From Ignavibacteriales bacterium (GTDB taxonomy: Bacteria > Bacteroidota > Ignavibacteria > UBA10030): a DNA stretch of 64,000 nucleotides. Positions 43,572 to 51,930 of the stretch are shown piece after piece. The stretch spans positions 313,763 through 377,762 of the forward strand of contig JAPLFQ010000020.1 of NCBI GenBank assembly GCA_026390595.1, written 5' to 3'. Under the pieces are notes generated by a model. The model saw only the letters and a program-made list of their open reading frames with translations, was not told the origin of the DNA and did no database searches. The stretch's first letter is position 1. Each line of letters opens with the position of its first letter. Made by a program: the position numbers and the translations under genes.

Positions 43572-44816
43572 ATGAAGGATGAACTATCAGCGCATCCGCT
43601 GAACGCTATTGCGGAATCATACGTGAAACTCGTCCTCGCAGTCGGCGGGCACTATCCCGATTACGTCGACGCCTACTTCGGACCAGCCGCGTGGCGGGAA
43701 GAGATAACAGCACACGTCCCTCCACTCAACGACATCCGCTCTTCCGCTCACAGTGTCCTCCAGGATATCGAACGCACCCCGGTCGCACAGGAGGAAATTG
43801 TGCTGCTCCGTCGCCAGTACTTGACACGGCAGCTCCACGCACTTCTCGCCCGGGTCGAGATGCTTCAGGGACGCGTGTTCACCTTCGACGAAGAAGCCCT
43901 GGCACTCTACGACGCTGAGCCACCACACTATCCAGAAGAGCACTTCCGAACTGTTCTGTCGAGTCTCGATGGAGTGATTCCGGGGAAGGGTTCAATCGCG
44001 GAACGCTATGAACACTACCGCGGTGATTTCATCATCCCGCTGAAATTGTTGCACCGGGTTTTTCAGACGGCGATCAGCGAATGCCGGGATCGGACACGCC
44101 GCATGATCGACTTGCCGGCAGACGAGCGATTCACTCTCGAGTACGTGAACAACAAACCGTGGAGCGGGTACAACTGGTTCAAAGGGGGGAGCGGCAGCCT
44201 CATACAGATCAATACCGATCTGCCGATCTACATCGATCGCGCTGTCGATCTCGCCGCGCACGAAGGTTATCCCGGTCACCACGTCTACAACAGCATGCTG
44301 GAATCTCTCCTCGCTCGCGCCCGGGGCTGGGTCGAGTTTATGGTCTACGCGCTCTTCAGCCCTCAATCGTTGATCGCAGAGGGTACCGCCAATTTCGGCA
44401 TCGAGGTCGCATTTCCCGGCACGCAACGGATCGAATTCGAACGCGATGTGCTCTTCCCCATTGCCGGACTGGATGGAAGCCGGGCAGACGAGTACTATTC
44501 CATTCACCGGCTGACCGGCGTTCTCAGCTATGCACACAATGAAGCGGCGCGGTCCTACCTCGACGGCACGATGAATCGAGAGCAGGCTGAAGAATGGCTC
44601 GTGATGTACGCGCTGATGGCCCCCGAGCGGGCGAAACAGCGTGTCCGGTTCATTGATGCATACCGGAGTTATGTGATCAACTACAACCTCGGTCAGGATC
44701 TCGTGCGGAAGTACATCGAATCGCGGGGCGGCACAGCTGAAGATCCCACCCGACGATGGGACGAATTCAGGCAATTGATTTCTTCACCGCGCCTCCCTTC
44801 CGGACTCCAAACGTAA
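43572..44816 (+). CDS. DUF885 family putative metalloprotease
   Basis: A 414-residue protein with the DUF885 signature 'HEGYPGHH' in the middle, which forms a gluzincin-like zinc site, plus 'IAEGTANFG' downstream with the third ligand. No signal peptide, so it is likely cytosolic. DUF885 proteins are thought to be carboxypeptidase-like; substrate unknown. It is shorter than exported DUF885 proteins (about 550-600 residues). Confidence 0.85.
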   Translation: MKDELSAHPLNAIAESYVKLVLAVGGHYPDYVDAYFGPAAWREEITAHVPPLNDIRSSAHSVLQDIERTPVAQEEIVLLRRQYLTRQLHALLARVEMLQGRVFTFDEEALALYDAEPPHYPEEHFRTVLSSLDGVIPGKGSIAERYEHYRGDFIIPLKLLHRVFQTAISECRDRTRRMIDLPADERFTLEYVNNKPWSGYNWFKGGSGSLIQINTDLPIYIDRAVDLAAHEGYPGHHVYNSMLESLLARARGWVEFMVYALFSPQSLIAEGTANFGIEVAFPGTQRIEFERDVLFPIAGLDGSRADEYYSIHRLTGVLSYAHNEAARSYLDGTMNREQAEEWLVMYALMAPERAKQRVRFIDAYRSYVINYNLGQDLVRKYIESRGGTAEDPTRRWDEFRQLISSPRLPSGLQT

Positions 44817-44834
44817 CTCAATACGGACAACACT

Positions 44835-45971
44835 ATGGCACGCTTCAAGCTCACGATCGAATACGAAGGCACCCGCTACAGCGGGTGGCAGATTCAGAAA
44901 AACGCCCGCACCGTGCAGGGTGAACTCACGTCTGCCTGCGGGACTGTGCTGAACACGACGAGCTTCGAATTGTACGGCGCCGGACGGACAGATGCCGGCG
45001 TGCATGCGCTGCGGCAGGTCGCCCATCTCGAGGCAACGACCATGCTCGCTCCTGAGATCCTTCGCCGCAAGATCAACGACGAACTGCCGGCCGATATCAA
45101 CATCCTCGAGGTCGACAAAGCGTCCCCACAGTTCCATGCCCGGCACGATGCGGTGTCGCGAAGTTACCTCTACCAGATCAGCCGACGCAGAACAGCGTTT
45201 GGCAAGAAGTACGTATGGTGGATCAAAGATCAACTGGACGTCAACCGGATGCGATCGGCGCTGAAACTGTTCACAGGCATGAGGGATTTTCGCTCCTTCA
45301 CGGCCGACGATCCGGACGAAAAATCCACCAAGGTGCACATCGAGCAGATTGATATCCGCGAGCATGGGGATTTGATTCTCATTCGCTTCATCGGGTCGCA
45401 TTTCCTCTGGAAAATGGTCCGGCAGGTGGTGGGCGACGGTCGATTCAAGAGCAATCTCGTGAACAGGACAAGGCGCATCCTGATCACCCTCATCGTCGTC
45501 CTCGGTTGCATGGGTTGCGACCAGGCAACGAAGACAATCGCGAGCCGCACGCTCGCCCCCAACACACCGGTCACACTCGTCAATCATATCTTCCATCTCG
45601 AGTATACTGAGAACAGCGGCGCGATGATGGGGGTTGGCACCGACCTCTCTGCCCAAACACGGTTCTGGCTCTTCATAGTTTTCACGGCGTGTGCTCTCTC
45701 GGCCATACTTGCATTCACACTGCTCGACAAGACATTGACCGCCACCGCCATGGTGTCTCTTTCTCTGATTCTCGGCGGCGGGTTGGGCAATCTTTTGGAC
45801 CGGGTGTTCAAGGGAGGTATCGTTGTCGATTTCATGATCATCACACTTGGGCCGCTGAAAACGGCCATTTTCAACTTCGCCGACCTCTCAATCCTGACCG
45901 GTGTCGCGGTCCTGGCATGGTCACAGATGCTCGCCTTTTCACGTTCCGCTCGTGCCGGAAGCGGAAGTTGA
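44835..45971 (+). CDS. TruA-LspA chimera: truncated tRNA pseudouridine synthase fused to lipoprotein signal peptidase
   Basis: One 378-residue frame holds two unrelated enzymes. Residues 1-200 are TruA with its catalytic Asp53 ('GRTDAGVHAL') up to 'FLWKMVRQVVG', where the family's last ~45-60 residues should follow. Instead, from about 205, the frame is a complete LspA: Asp229 in 'CDQATK', catalytic Asp332 ('VVDF') and Asp350 ('FNFADLSI'), with four membrane helices. LspA cleaves prolipoprotein signals, of which this window has many. A GTG at 45459 (codon 209) could start LspA by itself (170 residues). A deletion that fused neighbouring truA and lspA, or a misassembly, would produce this. TruA activity is doubtful; LspA should be intact. 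Confidence 0.85.
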   Translation: MARFKLTIEYEGTRYSGWQIQKNARTVQGELTSACGTVLNTTSFELYGAGRTDAGVHALRQVAHLEATTMLAPEILRRKINDELPADINILEVDKASPQFHARHDAVSRSYLYQISRRRTAFGKKYVWWIKDQLDVNRMRSALKLFTGMRDFRSFTADDPDEKSTKVHIEQIDIREHGDLILIRFIGSHFLWKMVRQVVGDGRFKSNLVNRTRRILITLIVVLGCMGCDQATKTIASRTLAPNTPVTLVNHIFHLEYTENSGAMMGVGTDLSAQTRFWLFIVFTACALSAILAFTLLDKTLTATAMVSLSLILGGGLGNLLDRVFKGGIVVDFMIITLGPLKTAIFNFADLSILTGVAVLAWSQMLAFSRSARAGSGS

Positions 45972-46144
45972 AAATCCGGGAGATTTTCTATAGTTTCGAG
46001 TCGTTCCGCACCTTCTGATATGATTGTTGCAGGCGATCACCGGGAGCAAACGCAGCGTGCTTGACGTCATCGTTTCAGTGCTCTCGGTGGCTTATTTTGG
46101 GGGCGTCCTCGAACAGCGTTCACTGACAAGCTACGGATGTCTGG

Positions 46145-46372
46145 ATGGTCGAACTCGCTTACGGAATTATCATCTTCGGTTTTCTCTTTCTGGGCGTGAA
46201 GTTGTGGATGAAGCTCAGAGAAATCGCATCCTGGAAATCAGAAGAACCGCCCGAGCGCATGAGACCATCGGACTCCATCCCGCGCGAACTTCTGGACCTC
46301 ACGATAGAGGATTCCAAAAACGAGCTTGGATCGCTCGATGGAATTGATGAAAAGAAGTCGGACCAGAAGTGA
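46145..46372 (+). CDS. small membrane-anchored hypothetical protein
   Basis: A 75-residue protein with one N-terminal membrane helix ('LAYGIIIFGFLFLGVKLWM') and a charged cytosolic tail rich in Glu, Asp and Lys. No family recognised. There is no strong ribosome site. It sits alone between the TruA-LspA chimera and fucI. Confidence 0.5.
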   Translation: MVELAYGIIIFGFLFLGVKLWMKLREIASWKSEEPPERMRPSDSIPRELLDLTIEDSKNELGSLDGIDEKKSDQK

Positions 46373-46460
46373 ACGATAGATGTCGATCTAAGAATTACAC
46401 GGTACAATTCCACTCGTTGATAATCAGGATACATGAGTTTCTCTCCCCGGAGGCTTTCCA

Positions 46461-48272
<1,812 letters not shown>

Positions 48273-48319
48273 GCTCTCGCAGCTTCTGTCGCGGCTTGGA
48301 GAGAGCCTGCAGTTCGCAC

Positions 48320-48347
48320 TTGTAACTCGTCGATTTTGTGGTATATT
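48320..48347 (+). promoter_or_regulatory. putative promoter of the SPOR lipoprotein pair
   Basis: TTGTAA (48320-48325), 16 bp, TATATT (48342-48347), about 110 bp before the first SPOR gene. Confidence 0.45.
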
Positions 48348-48466
48348 GGTGATTATTCGTTGCGCGCGAAAGGAAGAGCGCTCATTGAGTCAGAATCAGA
48401 GGGACATCAACGAGCGTCCGTGTCGAATGACCTCAGAACGTGGCGGCCAATTTCAACGGGGATCAT

Positions 48467-49021
48467 ATGATCCATTCTGATCGTCCATTTATCGCTCGAT
48501 GGGTGTGCCTCGGTGCATTTGTCTGCGCTTCTCTTCTTCTTGGCGCTTGTGTCTCCTCCGAAGGGACCGGGACAGGCAAAAGAGCAGGAGCACCTGTAGC
48601 GAGCCAGACAGTCTCAGATTCTGTCCGTGCCAAAGTGGATTCAATGATGCGATCTGATTCTCTCCGCGCCAAACGGGCAGGCTTCACGTCGCAGCACGAT
48701 ACCTTGATGGCTTCTGTCGTCAAAACCTCAAAACAAGGCATGCGTGTGGTGAAACCGATTGAGAGACCGGCCAATACAGCCTACACAGTCCAGGTTGGGG
48801 CATTCGCCAGGACAGATCATGCACTTCGGGCACAGAAACTCGCCCGCGAGCGCTTCGCCGAAATCCCCATCTTCAACACGTTTGAGCCATACGACAAGCT
48901 GTACCGGGTGCGCGTCGGAAAGCTCGATACAAGGCAGCAGGCCGATTCACTTCGAAAGTCGATGATCAAGCAATTTCCGGATGACTATTCCGATTCCTGG
49001 ATCAACTATATCTCCAAATGA
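48467..49021 (+). CDS. SPOR-domain lipoprotein 1
   Basis: A 184-residue lipoprotein with signal and lipobox 'LLGAC', a low-complexity Ser/Asp/Arg-rich linker (about 45-110), and a C-terminal SPOR domain ('AYTVQVGAFARTDHALRAQK' to 'RVRVGKLDTRQQADSL') that binds denuded glycan strands of septal peptidoglycan. The start at 48467 is 4 nt after a GGGG-containing site; an ATG at 48440 is possible. Its stop overlaps the next start by 4 bp (ATGA). Confidence 0.88.
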   Translation: MIHSDRPFIARWVCLGAFVCASLLLGACVSSEGTGTGKRAGAPVASQTVSDSVRAKVDSMMRSDSLRAKRAGFTSQHDTLMASVVKTSKQGMRVVKPIERPANTAYTVQVGAFARTDHALRAQKLARERFAEIPIFNTFEPYDKLYRVRVGKLDTRQQADSLRKSMIKQFPDDYSDSWINYISK

Positions 49022-49566
49022 AGTACTGGCTACATTCGCCGCTTTTCGCCGCAGTCCTGCTCATGCTTTCCGGTTGCGGCTCTTCCGGTAGTCTGCAGAA
49101 AGATACTGCTGCCGCTTCCGAGGAACGGGAGCAAAAGGTCCCCCTTTCCCGCTACGAAAAAGCCTTCAACCCTTCCGACTACGATGTCGAAATATTAGAA
49201 ATCCAGCGCCAGCACGTGATAGAACTGGAACGAGCAGCAGCAGAACATCGGCAGGACAGCGTCATCGTAGAATCGACATTCACGCAAGGCTATCGTATAC
49301 AGATTTTCGCCACGGGCAGCATCGACGAAGCAAATGCCATGCGTATGACCGCCGCACAAAGGGTCACCGAAGATTCCCTCTACGTCGTCTATGACTCACC
49401 GACGTACAAAGTCAGGGTCGGCGACTTCCCCACACGCTCCGAAGCGAATCAGAAGCTTGCGGCGATCGTGGCGCAGGGGTTTTCCGATGCCTGGGTCGTG
49501 GGCGACAGAATCGTGCAGCGAAAACTTGTTCGCGTCCCTTCACAACCCTCCCCGAAGAACAACTAG
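49018..49566 (+). CDS. SPOR-domain lipoprotein 2
   Basis: A 182-residue lipoprotein with lipobox 'LSGC', a helical linker and a SPOR domain ('FTQGYRIQIFATGSIDEANA' to 'YKVRVGDFPTRSEANQKL'). It overlaps the first SPOR gene by 4 bp, so the pair is translationally coupled and probably acts together at the division septum or on the outer membrane. Confidence 0.88.
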   Translation: MKYWLHSPLFAAVLLMLSGCGSSGSLQKDTAAASEEREQKVPLSRYEKAFNPSDYDVEILEIQRQHVIELERAAAEHRQDSVIVESTFTQGYRIQIFATGSIDEANAMRMTAAQRVTEDSLYVVYDSPTYKVRVGDFPTRSEANQKLAAIVAQGFSDAWVVGDRIVQRKLVRVPSQPSPKNN

Positions 49567-49590
49567 GCCGCCCAACCCCCAATAATCAAC

Positions 49591-49616
49591 AGAGGGCACG
49601 CATAACCGTACCCTCT
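49591..49616 (+). terminator. stem-loop after the SPOR pair
   Basis: AGAGGGCACG (49591-49600) with CGTACCCTCT (49607-49616), one mismatch, loop of 6; a GCCG-TC-CGGC mini-stem and TTTTT follow by 49635. Confidence 0.5.
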
Positions 49617-49765
49617 CCTTGCCGTCCGGCCTTTTTCGAATCGTTATGCAGACACACGCACCCACTCGCGTATTCCCCTGATCTCGCGAAGTGATCCTTC
49701 CTAACCACGATCCGTTCCGCTTTTCCCGACCTTAGTGATTTCCCAATCACCCGCCGGAAACTGTT

Positions 49766-49897
49766 TCAGGGGAAGTGTAAAACTTCAAACTCATTTGGAG
49801 GTGCGCAGATCTTCCCGCAGCGTTCCCAGGTGTCCTTCATCTCTTCAGGATCCGCGACCATCACAAGATCACTCGGGGACAGTGTCCAATAATTCAT
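49766..49897 (-). CDS. possible 43-residue small protein or gene remnant
   Basis: A minus-strand ORF of 43 codons (ATG at 49897, TGA at 49766-49768) with balanced composition, unlike the surrounding frames: it begins 'MNYWTLSPSDLVMVADPEEM' and continues 'WERCGKICAPPNEFEVLHFP'. No clear Shine-Dalgarno sequence precedes it. It may be a real small protein or the N-terminus of a gene whose remainder decayed. Family not recognised. Confidence 0.35.
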   Translation of the reverse strand: MNYWTLSPSDLVMVADPEEMKDTWERCGKICAPPNEFEVLHFP

Positions 49898-51580
49898 ATT
49901 GTATTTTTCATCGCAGAGAGCTGCCCGCTTCCGAGGATTCTATGAGCAGGCGGGCGCTGAGTTCGCCACGGCCCGCCATGCGGTCTGGCGGAGAGAATCG
50001 CAGCGTGATGGGCGCTCTCCTCTGCGGAGCTCACCGTTCTCTGCTTACCCCGACGTCCTGAGCGAGGGCAGTGAGTCGAAGGATTGTCGGGGCGTCTCTG
50101 CGTTGGGAACCAGAAACGTCAATCCACAAGATTTCTTGTTAGACATGGCGCTAGCAACCGCACGATCCTGGAGTCCTTCTCCAAGGTTTCTCCGTCTTCG
50201 GCAATCTCGGTTTTCACGTCGGGCATCAGCTACCGACTTTCCCGAATTCGTGATCTTCGCCCCTGTTCGCATGAGCAGCGAGCGATGTCTCCGTCAGTCC
50301 ATTCCGGTGGAAGATCGCGATCTCCGAAGCTCGCGTGCAAGAGCAGATCCCGCCGGGACAAGAGATCCGGATCCGTCCTCCCTTTCGCTGCTTCAGTTTG
50401 GAAAACCCGAACACTTCGCGCAGTGTCTGCAGATGACACAAAACGTGAGAGATAATTTCCCGCTTCTCCTCCTTTACAAATCCCTTTCGCGCACTTACAG
50501 CCCACCGTAGCATACGCAGGCAGGCTGCTGTCGATTTGCTTCATCACCCTTGCGCAGACCCGGTCAAACAGTCGCGAAGCCGAGGCATCGCTGTTGGCCA
50601 TGCTGCAGACAAGTTGTCGCTGACCGTTTCAGTTCTCTCCACCTCTGCAACGGTAGTGCCGCATGCCGTCACAGGTTCATGCCCCGCTATGCGTTCGAAG
50701 GAATTGCAGATCGGAGAAAACGAACGCACTGTATCCTGCTCGCTCGGCGGAACTGGATCGCGCGCACACTTGATGTTGGACCAGGGATTCTGAAGTGTCT
50801 GCATCACCCTCGTGATGTTCCCATTGTTTAGAAATGACCTGTGCAGTTTCTCAAACGCCTCGCCGATGATCAGTGCCTTGAAGAGCGTTTGCGTCCATCC
50901 CTGTCGCTGATCCAAAATCTCATTTATGACAACGAAGGCCGAAGTGCTCTCACTTCCTATTTTGTTTTCGGAATTTGCACAGGCCAGAGGGGTTCGAAAC
51001 AACAACGATCTTGGCTTCTCCACCGCTTGGAATGCAGGCGATGAAAGAAGAGGTGAGCAACCGATACGTGGGAACTTCGAACGCGCCAATCGCGTTGAAT
51101 CCGCCATCGGCGACGAAATGCCTCATGCTTGTTTTCCGAAATGATTTCGACCTTACTCGTTGCTCCTCACACCAACAGAAGCCGAGTGCAGACACTTCAA
51201 CATGTGTTCGGCACTTCGCGAATGGTGGCTCCGCAAACTGCGACCGACGTCGGTCGTTTATCAGCCGCACAAATGTTCATCTTCGTGTCGGACATCTGAG
51301 AGATCAGAGAAAACCGATGACAACGAATTTGCGCACTCATCATGTTCATCATCAATCGTCTCAATGAATTGCATGAACCAAAGTGCAATGTTGAAAGAGG
51401 CGCGCGGAGAAACCAATATGACTTGCGCGATGTTCTTCATTTGCATGCAAAGGCTGCGAGTCTGCAATCTACGCCGATCGAGCGGATTGGGCTTCGGCGC
51501 ATTGGACGGCAAGCGACCACGAGGTTGTTAGACTCACGACCAGCAGTCCAGAAGCGACAAAAACGTCGTGTGACGAAATC

Positions 51581-51602
51581 CACCTCCTCGGGAGGTGTTT
51601 TC
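51581..51602 (+). terminator. intrinsic terminator upstream of nrdJ
   Basis: CACCTCC (51581-51587), loop TCG, GGAGGTG (51591-51597), then TTTTC. It would end a plus-strand transcript coming from the gene-poor tract. Confidence 0.65.
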
Positions 51603-51620
51603 ACTCTCAAACGGAGGTTA

Positions 51621-51672
51621 TGTCAAGTTAAATTATAACTGATATTGTCGCGGCCTAAATATTAACTTGACA
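51621..51672. promoter_or_regulatory. 11-bp inverted repeat overlapping the nrdJ promoter
   Basis: TGTCAAGTTAA (51621-51631) and its exact complement TTAACTTGACA (51662-51672), 30 bp apart. The right arm contains the -35 box of the nrdJ promoter. This fits a repressor operator pair. It does not match the NrdR box consensus. Confidence 0.5.
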
Positions 51673-51695
51673 AAGGTACCGCAACCGCTTATATT
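51667..51695 (+). promoter_or_regulatory. promoter of nrdJ
   Basis: Consensus TTGACA (51667-51672), 17 bp, TATATT (51690-51695). The predicted start near 51702 gives a leader of about 230 nt. Confidence 0.7.
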
Positions 51696-51745
51696 CACAC
51701 TCAGTTGCGTCAGTTGAAAACCTGATTTCTTGTTCTTTACCCCCA

Positions 51746-51876
51746 GGACGTTCCTTCTTCCACCAGGGGCAGTCACAGTGGAAGAGTACGTCCCACGCCG
51801 CTTAGAGGCGTCTACCTATTCACAGACTATGACCTATCCAGGGACAGGCCCCCGCCTTGTCCACGGGTAGCTTTTT
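51746..51876 (+). promoter_or_regulatory. structured nrdJ leader with possible attenuator
   Basis: Three stems in the leader: GGACGT/ACGTCC (51746-51751, 51788-51793) enclosing TCTTCCAC/GTGGAAGA (51756-51763, 51778-51785); ACGCC/GGCGT (51795-51799, 51807-51811); and CTACC/GGTAG (51812-51816, 51866-51870) enclosing GGACAGGC paired with GCCTTGTCC (one bulge, 51842-51862), followed by CTTTTTC. The last stem plus U-run looks like an attenuator. No B12 box is present, so it is not a classical cobalamin riboswitch. Confidence 0.5.
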
Positions 51877-51930
51877 CTCAAAAGTTTAGAAACCCTACTT
51901 CAAGAACCGTGTTATCAAGAGGAGAGCGTT

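Larger units (their letters stand above)
49617..51620. other. 2.0 kb tract without a convincing gene
   Basis: All six frames were read. Several open frames of 60-200 codons exist on both strands, but they overlap one another, are rich in Arg, Ser and Cys, lack ribosome sites and show no recognisable family. A small minus-strand ORF at 49766-49897 is the only protein-like piece, and a terminator lies at 51581-51602. I see no rRNA, tRNA, tmRNA, RNase P or SRP signature. It may be a decayed insertion, a very old pseudogene tract, or a non-coding RNA locus. Confidence 0.6.

Noticed and set aside
49899-50510. 203-codon plus-strand open frame in the gene-poor tract
   Set aside because: Low-complexity Ser/Arg-rich translation, no ribosome site and heavy overlap with frames on the other strand.
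50230-50601. Minus-strand 123-codon frame with a GAF-like segment ('DLLLHASFGDRDLPPEW')
   Set aside because: The resemblance to a GAF domain is short and breaks down on both sides; not enough to call a pseudogene.
50988-51010. T-arm-like GGTTCGAAAC, possible tRNA or tmRNA end
   Set aside because: No acceptor, D-arm or anticodon stem can be folded around it and no CCA or tag peptide is present.
51640-51930. Cobalamin riboswitch or NrdR boxes upstream of nrdJ
   Set aside because: The B12 box and the paired NrdR consensus are absent; the region has other hairpins and an unrelated inverted repeat.
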